From NCBI RefSeq assembly GCF_900115175.1, contig NZ_FOYV01000001.1:2666001-2730000 (forward strand): a DNA stretch of 64,000 nucleotides, written 5' to 3'. Below, piece after piece: positions 33,647 through 42,976 of the stretch. Under the pieces are notes generated by a model that was given only the letters and a program-made list of their open reading frames with translations, was not told where the DNA came from and ran no database searches. The number at the start of each line of letters is the position of its first letter. The stretch's first letter is position 1. The translations under genes were made by a program, and so were the position numbers. The stretch comes from Marinobacter gudaonensis (lineage in GTDB: Bacteria > Pseudomonadota > Gammaproteobacteria > Pseudomonadales > Oleiphilaceae).

Positions 33647-34798
33647 ATGGGGTTGACCAAAAAGAATCTGATCACCGAGATCAGCGGCGCGCTGGGGGAT
33701 ATAGGTACGCTGCTGCCGCTGACGCTCGGGGCCATTGGCGTTGCCGGGCTGGCGCCAGTGCCCGTACTGCTGGGTTTTGCCCTGTTCTACATTGCCACAG
33801 GGCTGTATTACCGCTTGCCCGTGCCGGTACAGCCCATGAAAGCCGTGGCGGCGCTTCTTCTTACCACCCAGATGAGTGCCGGCAGCCTGATTGCAGGCGG
33901 CATGCTCATTGGTGCGATTCTGCTGGTTCTGGGTTCGACCGGCTGGATCAACCGGGCCGCACGGCTGGTGCCCGGCTCGGTCCTCAGCGGGCTGCAACTG
34001 GGGCTCGGGCTGCTGCTGGCCTGGATGAGCGTCGGATTGATCGTTACCTCCCCGATGGCGGGTCTGGTGACCCTGGCGGTCCTGATCCTTATGCTCAGGC
34101 TCTTGCCAGCCTGGCCCGCAGCGCTTGTAGGGCTCGCCGTGGCCCTGGGAATCGGGGTTTTGATCGGTGCCCCGGGATTGGCGCTGCCTGAGGCGTCTTC
34201 GCAGCCCCTCCCGCTGCCCCAACTGCCGTCCGTAGATGAGTGGCAGCAGGGCTTCTCCATGCTCGTACTGCCCCAACTGGCGCTGACCGTCACCAATGCC
34301 ATTGTGCTGACGGCGCTGGTGGTCGGCGACTACTTTGGTGAGCAGGGCCACCGGGCCACACCGGCACGGCTGTCCGTGACCACCGGCCTGGCCAACCTGT
34401 GCCTGGCGCCTTTCGGCGCCTTGCCCATGTGCCACGGCGCCGGCGGGGTCGCGGCCCATTACCGTTTTGGTGCCCGCACCGGTCTGGCACCGGTGGTCCT
34501 CGGTTCTTGTCTGTTATTGGTAGCGCTGGTGCCCGGCGGACTGTCGTTCATTGCTGCGGTTCCGGCGGCCGGGCTTGGTGCCCTGCTGCTGGTTGCGGCG
34601 GTGGAACTAGGTTTTTCCCGCAGGCTCAGGGTTGCCAAACCGTCCTGCTGGCCGGTCATTGGCGTAACGGCTCTGGTCACTTTCTGGGCGGATCCGTTTT
34701 TTGGCTTGATTGCCGGTGTGGCCGCCGAGACGTTCCGCGCGGCGTGGCTGCGGGGGCTTGGTTCAGAGGCCCGGGAATCCGGGGATTCCACGGGCTGA
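33647..34798 (+). CDS. MOT1-type putative molybdate/sulfate transporter
   Basis: A 383-residue polytopic protein with about 10-12 hydrophobic segments, resembling the MOT1 branch of the SulP superfamily. The family marks are EISGALGDIGTLLPLTLG near 10-27, PVPVQPMKAVAA near 60-71, and FGALPMCHGAGGVAAHYRFGARTG near 250-273, the second half of the conserved pair. Unlike true SulP proteins there is no C-terminal STAS domain. It lies 40 bases after the regulator in the same direction with AGGAG upstream, so the two form a unit divergent from tupBCA. Molybdate is the likely substrate. Confidence 0.88.
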   Translation: MGLTKKNLITEISGALGDIGTLLPLTLGAIGVAGLAPVPVLLGFALFYIATGLYYRLPVPVQPMKAVAALLLTTQMSAGSLIAGGMLIGAILLVLGSTGWINRAARLVPGSVLSGLQLGLGLLLAWMSVGLIVTSPMAGLVTLAVLILMLRLLPAWPAALVGLAVALGIGVLIGAPGLALPEASSQPLPLPQLPSVDEWQQGFSMLVLPQLALTVTNAIVLTALVVGDYFGEQGHRATPARLSVTTGLANLCLAPFGALPMCHGAGGVAAHYRFGARTGLAPVVLGSCLLLVALVPGGLSFIAAVPAAGLGALLLVAAVELGFSRRLRVAKPSCWPVIGVTALVTFWADPFFGLIAGVAAETFRAAWLRGLGSEARESGDSTG

Positions 34799-34910
34799 GG
34801 CGCATAATCCGTCAATTCCGGACCAGTCAACTACAATGAATTGAGAAGCCGGGAAAACCGATTGCTCCAGCCTTCCCGCCGATGATGCCCGCCCACCGAG
34901 GTAATGGACA

Positions 34911-37900
34911 ATGAACGGTGCGAATCGTTTGTTTTCTGCCCGGCTTGCCACCTTTGCCGCTGCCCCTGTGCTGGCGCTTCTGGCCGGTTTGGGCAATATC
35001 TTTTCGGTAAGCCTCGCCTTCGGCGTTGATCTCATTTTCGGGCCGATCTTTGTCTTTATTGCCGTTGCTTTCCTGAGCCTGCCCGCGGCACTGGCGGTGG
35101 CGGGAGCATGTGGAGCGGCCACCTGGTTTATGTGGGGGCATCCCTACGCAGCCCTGGTCTTTGCTCTGGAAGCGGCGATTGTTTTTGGATTGAGCCGCCG
35201 CAGAGGCAAGTCGCTGCTCAGCGCGGATATCCTGTTCTGGATCCTGGCGGGTATGCCCATTACCCTGCTGTACCTAACGCAGATCATTGCCCTGCCGTTC
35301 GAGTCTTCCTGGCTGATTACCCTGAAGCAGTTCATCAACGCCGTTTTCAATGTGCTGGTGGCCAGCCTTGCCGTCCTGCTGATCAATATAGGGCTCGGAC
35401 GCTTTTCCCGGTTTTATCTGGGGCGCCAGCAGATCAAGAACATCCTGTTTCACTCGCTGGTGGCGCTCATCCTCGGTGCGGGCACTGTGCCTATCATCCA
35501 GTCGAGCAAGCACGATGAGCGAAACACGGAGAACCTTCTGGTCGCTCGCCTGTCGGGCCTGCTGAACCACCTGGCCACCGATGTGGAGCTGTCCGAGCGA
35601 CCGGCAGACGAGGTTCTTTCAGATTTTGTGGCCCGGCCAAGAATCGATTCCTCCCTGGCCTTCGCGATACTCGATCCCTTCGGAACGGTCGTCGCAAGCA
35701 ACGGTGGGCCCTGGACAGACCAGCTTCGGCCAACCTCTGCGCCCATGAAAGACGGCGAGCTGCGCTTTCTGGAACCACCGGGCAATCTCTCGTTCGTTCA
35801 GGCGTTACGGCAGGGTCGCTATCAGATGGTTCAGTCGGTAAACAACGGTGAGCCACTCACGGTGGTGGTTCAGGCACCCTCGGGCCCTGTTGCCGCCCAA
35901 CTGGCGGGTGCAGCCTTCAAACTGGTGGTACTGCTCGGCGTGCTGCTGCTTCTGGGTATCCTCGCCTCCCAGATCCTCAGTCGGGTGCTCACGGCGCCGA
36001 TCTGGCGGCTCTCGACGGCTTTGAACAGTTCAACCAACGGCATCGTGATAACCGATCTGGAAGGCCGGGTGGAGTGGCTTAACGAGGGGTTTACCCGCAT
36101 TTCCGGATACGGCATTGAGGATATGAAGGGCCGCAAACTCGCCCCCGTTCTGGCGAACGCGGGTGCGGACGAGGAGGCGGTAACAAGAATTCGCCGGGCG
36201 CTGGCAGACAGGCGCAGTTTTGAAGAAGAAGTAACCAATCGCGGAAAGGATGGGTTGCCCTACTGGGTTCGCATCAACTGTGAGCCCTTGCGTGCGGAGA
36301 ACGGCGGCATCACCGGCTTTATTGCGGTGGAAACCGAGGTGACAGAACAGAGAAGGATGTCCGAGCTCGAGCTGTTTGGGCGAGAGGCACTGGAAAAGCT
36401 GGCCAGGCGGGGGGCGCTGGAAGAGGTCTATCGTACGGTCCTGGCCAACCTTGAATCCATGATCCGGGTACGCTGTGTGATTGAACTGGGCGGGCCCGAC
36501 TGCGAAGCAAACACTTACTTTCCGCCTGCTTCGTACCTTCTGGTGGGTAAAGGGAGTATTGCAGCGCTGGCGAGCAGACCCTGGCAGGTGGTGCCTGTTC
36601 GCGATTCCCAGGGGCTTCGACTGGGGAGTCTTCGGATCCTGCGGCTGGTTGGTGGCCCGCAAACGCCGTGGGAGGTGGATGTTATCAATCGTGCCTGCCA
36701 GGTGATCTCGATTGCCACCGAGCGCTTCATGTCTGACCGGAAACTTCAGGAGACTGCCAGCGTTTTTCGACACGTGGACGAAGGTATTTTCCTGACCGAT
36801 TCCGACTTTGTGATCGTGGATGTGAACGCCGCCTTCAGCCAGATAACGGGCTGCCCGATTGACGAGGCGGCGGGCTGCAAAGTTGAGTCGCTGTTTCCCG
36901 ATCAGGACACGGCCTTTCTGAGCCCGGCGGTGCTCGTTGCGCTGGACCAGTTTGGCCAGTGGCAGGGAGAAACCGCGCTGACCAACAAACGGGGCGATGT
37001 CGTCGAACTGGTCCTGAAAATCAGCGCAATCAGGGGCGAGCGTGGCGCGGTTCGCCGATACATTTTTCTGATCAGTGACATCACCGAGCTGAAAACCTAC
37101 CAGCGCCAGCTAGAGAGCATGGCGAGGTACGACGCGCTGACCGGATTGCCCAACAGGGTGCTCCTCGGCGATCGGCTCGACCAGGCCATGCGTCAGGCCG
37201 AACGCAATCGCAAGCGGCTGGCCGTGCTGTTTCTTGATCTGGACGGGTTCAAGCAGGTGAACGACACCCTGGGCCATGAAAGCGGTGACCAGTTGCTCCA
37301 GATTGTCACCCACCGGATCTCCGCGGAGTTACGGGACAGCGACACCTTCTCACGCTTCGGTGGCGATGAGTTTGTGATTGTGTTGCCAGAGCTTGAGAAA
37401 CAGGAAACCGCGGATGATGTGGTCCGGAGGATTCTCTCAGCGGTGTCGAAGGACGTGCTTTTATCCGGGCGGAGGGTAGATATCACAGCAAGCATAGGCC
37501 TGACGTTCTATCCCCAGAAAGACGAACTGGATGCTGATCAGCTACTGCGCCAGGCCGATCAGGCTATGTACGCCGCCAAACAGCAGGGTCGTAACGGCTA
37601 CCAGTATTTCGACACCGAGAACGACAAGGCGGTTCGGGAGTTCCACGAGTCGGTAAGCCAGGTGAGCTTGGCCCTGCAGAACAACGAGTTTGTGCTCTAC
37701 TACCAGCCCAAGGTCAACATGAGAACCGGCGCTGTGATTGGACTGGAAGCCCTGATCCGCTGGCAGCATCCTGAACTCGGGCTGGTGGCGCCGGGCGAGT
37801 TCCTGCCACTGATTGAACATCATGCGCTGAGTGTCAGCGTGGGCGAATGGGTGCTCGATGCAGCAATGCGACAGATGGCTGCGTGGCGGGACCAGGGCCT

Positions 37901-38477
37901 TGAGGTTCCAGTGAGCGTGAACATCAACTCCTTCCACTTGCGACAGAAACACTTTGCCTGTCGCCTGAAAGACATCCTCGAGCGATACCCCTCGGTGCCG
38001 GCCGGCGAGCTGGAACTGGAGATTGTCGAGACGTCTGCACTGGAAGACTTGGAGACGGTTTCTGAACTGATCCACGAATGCCGGGCGCTGGGTGTGGTGT
38101 TTTCACTGGATGACTTCGGCACAGGATACTCTTCACTTTCCTACCTCCGGCGGCTGCCCGTAGAGAAACTGAAGATTGACATGAGTTTCGTACGCGACAT
38201 GCTGCGCGATCCTAACGATTTTGCCATTGTGCAGGGCATACTTGGACTTGCCGACTCGTTCGGCCTTGACGTCATCGCGGAAGGTGTCGAGACGCCGGAC
38301 CACAGCGCCAGATTGATGGATATTGGGTGTCTCTACGGCCAGGGTTACGGTATTGCCAAACCGATGCCCGGCGACCATGTTCGGCATTGGGCCGAGCAAT
38401 GGCGGGAGAATTTTCCCGATGGCCTGCAGCAGGCAGGCTCACTTCCAGCTATAGTAGGCGCCAATGCACCGAAATAA
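34911..38477 (+). CDS. Membrane PAS-PAS-GGDEF-EAL c-di-GMP protein
   Basis: A 1188-residue inner-membrane signalling protein. About six to seven hydrophobic segments (10-200) precede a periplasmic stretch (about 205-330) and one more helix (about 333-355). PAS domains follow at about 366-490 and 615-730, with a GAF-like or linker region between. The GGDEF domain (about 740-905) has an intact GGDEF motif near 816 with RDSD five residues upstream as I-site. The EAL domain (about 920-1170) keeps EALIRW, NINSFH, DDFGTGYSS, KIDMSF and EGVET, so both synthesis and hydrolysis of c-di-GMP are possible. The MHYT protein gene follows 11 bases later. Confidence 0.94.
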   Translation: MNGANRLFSARLATFAAAPVLALLAGLGNIFSVSLAFGVDLIFGPIFVFIAVAFLSLPAALAVAGACGAATWFMWGHPYAALVFALEAAIVFGLSRRRGKSLLSADILFWILAGMPITLLYLTQIIALPFESSWLITLKQFINAVFNVLVASLAVLLINIGLGRFSRFYLGRQQIKNILFHSLVALILGAGTVPIIQSSKHDERNTENLLVARLSGLLNHLATDVELSERPADEVLSDFVARPRIDSSLAFAILDPFGTVVASNGGPWTDQLRPTSAPMKDGELRFLEPPGNLSFVQALRQGRYQMVQSVNNGEPLTVVVQAPSGPVAAQLAGAAFKLVVLLGVLLLLGILASQILSRVLTAPIWRLSTALNSSTNGIVITDLEGRVEWLNEGFTRISGYGIEDMKGRKLAPVLANAGADEEAVTRIRRALADRRSFEEEVTNRGKDGLPYWVRINCEPLRAENGGITGFIAVETEVTEQRRMSELELFGREALEKLARRGALEEVYRTVLANLESMIRVRCVIELGGPDCEANTYFPPASYLLVGKGSIAALASRPWQVVPVRDSQGLRLGSLRILRLVGGPQTPWEVDVINRACQVISIATERFMSDRKLQETASVFRHVDEGIFLTDSDFVIVDVNAAFSQITGCPIDEAAGCKVESLFPDQDTAFLSPAVLVALDQFGQWQGETALTNKRGDVVELVLKISAIRGERGAVRRYIFLISDITELKTYQRQLESMARYDALTGLPNRVLLGDRLDQAMRQAERNRKRLAVLFLDLDGFKQVNDTLGHESGDQLLQIVTHRISAELRDSDTFSRFGGDEFVIVLPELEKQETADDVVRRILSAVSKDVLLSGRRVDITASIGLTFYPQKDELDADQLLRQADQAMYAAKQQGRNGYQYFDTENDKAVREFHESVSQVSLALQNNEFVLYYQPKVNMRTGAVIGLEALIRWQHPELGLVAPGEFLPLIEHHALSVSVGEWVLDAAMRQMAAWRDQGLEVPVSVNINSFHLRQKHFACRLKDILERYPSVPAGELELEIVETSALEDLETVSELIHECRALGVVFSLDDFGTGYSSLSYLRRLPVEKLKIDMSFVRDMLRDPNDFAIVQGILGLADSFGLDVIAEGVETPDHSARLMDIGCLYGQGYGIAKPMPGDHVRHWAEQWRENFPDGLQQAGSLPAIVGANAPK

Positions 38478-38488
38478 CGCGGCTTTCC

Positions 38489-41038
38489 ATGCAGTTCCAG
38501 TTCGCTGATACCAGTACGTCTTTCGAGTACGCCGTCGTCGGTCAGTATTCGGCGCCGCTGGTAGTAGTTTCTGTTCTGGTAGCTGTGCTTGCTGCCTTTG
38601 CCAGTGTCAGCCATGTGGATCTTATCAGGGCCTCTGGTTCGCGTAGTGCAAGGCGTCTTTGGCACTTGATCGGCGCGTTCGCCATGGGGCTGGGGGTGTG
38701 GACCATGCACTTTGTCGGCATGGTTGCGTTTCGTCTGCCCATGAACGTTTACTTCGATCCCCTGTTGACGCTGGCTTCCATTGTGCCTGTCGTATTTTCC
38801 GGTTACATCGGGTTGAGTGTGTTACAGCGCGCAGAACCGAAGCTGGGTTCCATTCTTCTGGGTGGTGCCCTGATGGGGGCGGGCATTGGTGTGATGCACT
38901 ACATCGGCATGGGCGGAATGCTTGTTGAAGCCCAGATGGTGTACCGGCCAACGCTATTTTTTGCCTCTGTTCTGGCTGCTGTTGTGATGGCCAGCCTCGC
39001 GCTCAGTGTACCCAGGATGATCCGTAAGCTCAGGAAACGGTTGCCGGTCCAGGCGTCCGGCGTCGCTTTCAAAATCGTAACGGCGATTTTTATGGGCTTG
39101 GCCATTTCGAGCCTGCATTACGTGGCGATGGCTGCCACCGACTTCATCCCCGCCGATGGCATCGCTTCGGGTATCCCGTCCGGGGACATAATTGACCAAA
39201 CGTTAATTGCGGTGTTTGCGGTTATCGCCAGTGTTTTTATCCTCGTGGTATCCACCATTACGGTCATTCTGCGTCATCGAATTCTGGCCTCGGAGGCGTT
39301 GGCCGCGCGCTCGGAAAGGGAGGCGCAACGTATGGATGACCGGTTCCGGAAGCTGGTTAGCCGATTGCCGGGCATGGTTTACGAGTTCCAGATGGACGCG
39401 GACGGCCACGCCCACTTCCCCTACGCCAGCGAAGCCATTGAATCGGTGTTGGGTGTCAGAGCCACCGATGTTCAACTGGATGTGAATGTGGTTTTCAGGC
39501 GTGTTCACCCTGATGATATTGAGGGCTTGCGGGCTTCCATTCGCCAGTCTGCAGAGAACCTGACCGTCTGGCGGCACGAGTTCCGGGTTCGACTGCAGGG
39601 TGAGGAGCGTTGGCTTCTGGGTAACTCGATCCCCGATCGACAACATGATGGCAGTACCGTATGGAGCGGTTTTATCACCGACATCACGGAGCAGAAGCGA
39701 TCAGAAGAGCGAATACACCAACTGGCTTTCTACGACGAACTTACCGGTTTACCGAATCGCCGATTATTCGAGGATCGCATCGATCGTGCCATTGCAGCCT
39801 CGGCCAGACACGGGCAGTTTGGCGCGTTGCTCTACATTGATCTGGACGACTTCAAAACGCTCAACGACAGTCTCGGTCACTCCTTTGGCGATCGACTGTT
39901 GATCAGTCTCGCGCGGCTGTTGACCGAGAACCTCCGGGAATGCGACACGGTCGCCCGACTCGGCGGTGATGAGTTCGTGATCATTGCCAACGAGTTGGGT
40001 GCCACCGAAGAAAGTGCGGCCCGGAATGCGGAAAAGCTTTCGGAAACCCTGCTCAGAATCCTCGGCGAGCCGGTCAATCTCGGCGGCTACGATTACCGGT
40101 GTGAGGCGAGCATGGGCATCGTCCTGTTCGAGGGCGACGATCTGTCCCGTGAAGAGTTGCTCAAAAGGGCCGACGCCGCCATGTACGAGGCAAAGTCGGT
40201 AGGCCGGAGCAGGGTGCGGTTCCACGACCCGGGCGTGCAGTCGATACTGGAATCCCGTTTTCGCCTGGAAATTGAGCTCCGGCGCGCCATTGAACGTCAG
40301 GAGCTGACACTTGTTTATCAGACACAGGTGGGGCTGGCAGGGCAGTGTGAGGGGGTGGAAGTGCTGCTGCGTTGGCATCATCCGGAGCTCGGATACATAC
40401 CGCCGTCCGAATTTATCCCGATTGCCGAAGCAAACGGCCTGATTCTGCCCCTGGGACAGTGGGTGATGGACGCGGCCTGTGCCCAACTTGCCCGTTGGTC
40501 TGGGGATCCCGATCTTGGTTCCCTGATCCTCTCGGTGAACGTCAGCTCGAAACAGTTCCACGAACCCGACTTTGTTGTGATGGTCATGGAAACGATCGGA
40601 CGGCATGGCATCAATCCCGCCCGCCTATGCCTTGAGGTGACCGAATCCATGGTTCTGGACGATCTGGATGATGCCCTGGTGAAAATGACCGCGCTCAGGG
40701 AAACCGGCATCCGGATCGCCATGGACGATTTTGGCACCGGCTATTCTTCCATGGCTTATCTGTCCAGCCTGCCGTTCGATGAAGTCAAGATCGACAAGGC
40801 CTTCGTACAGAAGGCCGAGCACGACGTTTCCGGGGGCGAATGGGTGATTATAGAAACCATTATCACGCTGTCTCACAAACTGGGCATGAAGGTGGTGGCC
40901 GAGGGCGTGGAAACGGCCGAGCAGCACCGGCTGCTGAGCGAACTGGGCTGCGATCGGTTTCAGGGGTTTTATTTCGGCCGGCCGGTGGATATTGATGCTT
41001 TTGCGCGGGGGCGGGCTGAGGTCTTCGTGGGGCAGTAG
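38489..41038 (+). CDS. MHYT-PAS-GGDEF-EAL membrane protein
   Basis: An 849-residue membrane protein. The N-terminal MHYT domain (about 10-255) has seven helices and the three metal/redox-linked motifs MHFVGM (73-78), MHYIGM and LHYVAM, proposed in the family to bind copper and sense CO, O2 or NO. A PAS domain (about 285-405), a GGDEF domain (about 415-580; motif GGDEF near 492, I-site RECD five residues before) and an EAL domain (about 595-849) follow. The EAL signature reads EVL, a tolerated variant; NVSSKQF, DDFGTGYSS, KIDKAF and EGVET are kept. Start 38489 gives the family N-terminus. It is the second of two tandem dual-domain genes. Confidence 0.94.
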   Translation: MQFQFADTSTSFEYAVVGQYSAPLVVVSVLVAVLAAFASVSHVDLIRASGSRSARRLWHLIGAFAMGLGVWTMHFVGMVAFRLPMNVYFDPLLTLASIVPVVFSGYIGLSVLQRAEPKLGSILLGGALMGAGIGVMHYIGMGGMLVEAQMVYRPTLFFASVLAAVVMASLALSVPRMIRKLRKRLPVQASGVAFKIVTAIFMGLAISSLHYVAMAATDFIPADGIASGIPSGDIIDQTLIAVFAVIASVFILVVSTITVILRHRILASEALAARSEREAQRMDDRFRKLVSRLPGMVYEFQMDADGHAHFPYASEAIESVLGVRATDVQLDVNVVFRRVHPDDIEGLRASIRQSAENLTVWRHEFRVRLQGEERWLLGNSIPDRQHDGSTVWSGFITDITEQKRSEERIHQLAFYDELTGLPNRRLFEDRIDRAIAASARHGQFGALLYIDLDDFKTLNDSLGHSFGDRLLISLARLLTENLRECDTVARLGGDEFVIIANELGATEESAARNAEKLSETLLRILGEPVNLGGYDYRCEASMGIVLFEGDDLSREELLKRADAAMYEAKSVGRSRVRFHDPGVQSILESRFRLEIELRRAIERQELTLVYQTQVGLAGQCEGVEVLLRWHHPELGYIPPSEFIPIAEANGLILPLGQWVMDAACAQLARWSGDPDLGSLILSVNVSSKQFHEPDFVVMVMETIGRHGINPARLCLEVTESMVLDDLDDALVKMTALRETGIRIAMDDFGTGYSSMAYLSSLPFDEVKIDKAFVQKAEHDVSGGEWVIIETIITLSHKLGMKVVAEGVETAEQHRLLSELGCDRFQGFYFGRPVDIDAFARGRAEVFVGQ

Positions 41039-41060
41039 ACTCCACCGAGCCGCTGTTGCT

Positions 41061-41930
41061 TTAATCAACCACGACTGAGTACAGTTTCTGGCGTTCCTTC
41101 TCCCAACAACAGGTGTGCCCGAACCCCTCGACAACTTCCAGCTCGGGCCTTGCATACACCGGGAACCTTGATATGTAGGACTCTGCCACTTCCTTTGGAA
41201 CCGTAACGTCCCTGCCACCAATAAAGTGAAACTGCGGGACTCTCTGCAGGGATCGCCAGTAATCTGCGGGATTGAGTGAGGCATGCAAAGGAGTGACGTT
41301 GTGATAATCCGTCCAAACCCTGTGGTCGAGGGTTCCCGCAACTGTGATTAATCTCACCACATCGTCGCGATTTGCCGCAACCAGAGCTGCGATGGCACCG
41401 CCACCAGAAAACCCGACCAGCTTGATATCGGTGGCATGGTAGATGCGCTTTAATTCAGTGATCGCCCGATTCATGGAGCGAACAACCTCAGAAGAAAAGC
41501 GGGCCTCTGTCCAGACACTCGGATTACAGTTGGTGTTGATATCTTTCATGAATTGGCACGGTCGAGCCAGGTAAGCTGTATTCCCTGAGGTGTGGCCAAG
41601 TGCCACTCTTAACCACATCAAGTCCGTGGGGGTCGGATCATCAGAGACTTCAGTTCGGGTTTTCCAGGCGAGTCCATCCCCTTCAATATAAATGGTTAGC
41701 GGCTTCTGCCTTTCAGGATTGAGCTCGACAAAAGACCGGACTTTAAACGGCTCTGTATCCAGGATGATTGACTGCCAACCATGATCCGATACCAGGCCCT
41801 CTGCACGGGCAATTCTTTCGCCGGGAGTTGGGATGGTGGAGCATCCAGTAAGCAACAAGACGCCCAACAGAACCAGATTTGGCATCGTGAATAAAGAACA
41901 GGCCTGGCCTTCGCTTTTAGCTTTCGTCAT
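41061..41930 (-). CDS. Alpha/beta-hydrolase-fold lipoprotein
   Basis: A 289-residue predicted lipoprotein. The lipobox LLTGC lies near residues 26-30 when counted from the first ATG; a start at residue 16 (MPNLVLLG, position 41885) gives a more normal signal. The alpha/beta-hydrolase nucleophile elbow is GFSGGGA (about 173-179) with a candidate aspartate in GGRDVTVP and a histidine in GFGHTCCW. The substrate is unknown. Its first 14 bases overlap the end of the YiiX-type lipoprotein gene, and both follow the autotransporter gene in one apparent operon with lower GC than the surrounding genes. Confidence 0.8.
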   Translation of the reverse strand: MTKAKSEGQACSLFTMPNLVLLGVLLLTGCSTIPTPGERIARAEGLVSDHGWQSIILDTEPFKVRSFVELNPERQKPLTIYIEGDGLAWKTRTEVSDDPTPTDLMWLRVALGHTSGNTAYLARPCQFMKDINTNCNPSVWTEARFSSEVVRSMNRAITELKRIYHATDIKLVGFSGGGAIAALVAANRDDVVRLITVAGTLDHRVWTDYHNVTPLHASLNPADYWRSLQRVPQFHFIGGRDVTVPKEVAESYISRFPVYARPELEVVEGFGHTCCWEKERQKLYSVVVD

Positions 41931-42966
41931 TTCTGGCGAGCGTCTTTGCGCTGTCTTTCACGAAGAATTCATCGCGATATTTGTTGCCGACCGTTTCCAA
42001 TAGCTCCATCTTCTGCCGCTCGGACAAGCCGTCGAGCTTGCCGGCGGTTGACAATTTTTCCCAATCGATCCCGGCTTCCGTGTGAAAGTTTTTGAACGTC
42101 CACATGATTCTCTTAACCGAATCCAGTGACTCGTCTCCGTCATCAATCAACCACAGAAAAAGGTTCACTGTAGGCGCTTCCGATTCCCGTAGTCGCCAGC
42201 CCTGCTCATAAATATCGAGCGTGTAGCGAGTAATGTGCTCGAGATACCACGTGTCGAGGTACTTGTCCTGATTGTTTGTCCATTCCAGGACCACTTCATA
42301 GTCTGGATTGTTGAATATGTCCTCGATAACTGGACCATCCACAATATTTTGATCAAGAAGCTCTTCAACGTGGGCGAGCAAAGCATTGCGCTTGATAGGC
42401 TTGTGCGGGAAGGGTACAGGCGCATTGGCTTCTCGGTGCACTTCATTGATCAGGCCCAGGCAATAAAATTTACTCTTTCTTCCCGGGACATCACGAAATG
42501 AGTAATCAAAAGTCGCGTTCTGATACTGTGGATCATGGGAGATCCGCGCCATTAATCTGCCGATTTTTCTACTGTCAGTGTCGGGGCCTTTGTGTCGAAG
42601 CACGACGACCCTGTGAAACAGCGGTATTCGCTCTTCCAACGGTTTGGCCATGACTCTGCCACTGAAGCCCCCCAGCATTTTCCTGCCATCGGGGTCAACG
42701 AAAACCACTTCGCCATGGTTATAGGGATTCTCCAACTGATCGGGATTGGAACTGCCCATGAACGACATGAGCCATGAGATGGGCTCGATCGGGTAGGTCA
42801 GGACAATATCGCCGGGCTGGAATGCCTCGCTATCGGGAGGTGAAAAGGAGGGCAGCGGTTCGCGAACGGGTATGTAGGTCAGCCTGCTGCAAGAAGACAG
42901 CAGGCTGGAGATCACGATAAAGAGTATAAGTCTTATAAGAACAGAACACATTGTGTCAGGTGCCAC
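41917..42966 (-). CDS. YiiX/YebB-type (NlpC/P60 superfamily) lipoprotein
   Basis: A 349-residue predicted lipoprotein with a hydrophobic signal and lipobox LLSSC (about 22-26). The body matches the permuted papain-fold YiiX/YebB family: FQPGDIVLTY (about 49-58), a catalytic His in NPYNHGEVVF (about 83) and a catalytic Cys in SKFYCLGLINEVH (about 168). Such enzymes cleave amide or thioester bonds, often in peptidoglycan or lipid context. The first codon may be GTG at 42966 or ATG at 42951. It starts only 10 bases after the autotransporter stop, suggesting a joint role at the cell surface. Confidence 0.83.
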   Translation of the reverse strand: MAPDTMCSVLIRLILFIVISSLLSSCSRLTYIPVREPLPSFSPPDSEAFQPGDIVLTYPIEPISWLMSFMGSSNPDQLENPYNHGEVVFVDPDGRKMLGGFSGRVMAKPLEERIPLFHRVVVLRHKGPDTDSRKIGRLMARISHDPQYQNATFDYSFRDVPGRKSKFYCLGLINEVHREANAPVPFPHKPIKRNALLAHVEELLDQNIVDGPVIEDIFNNPDYEVVLEWTNNQDKYLDTWYLEHITRYTLDIYEQGWRLRESEAPTVNLFLWLIDDGDESLDSVKRIMWTFKNFHTEAGIDWEKLSTAGKLDGLSERQKMELLETVGNKYRDEFFVKDSAKTLARNDES

Positions 42967-42976
42967 TCAATGCGCT

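Noticed and set aside
41030..41070. Possible attachment-site duplicate of the tRNA-Arg 3' end
   Set aside because: No match to the tRNA 3' end sequence was found by eye near the left edge of the low-GC block.
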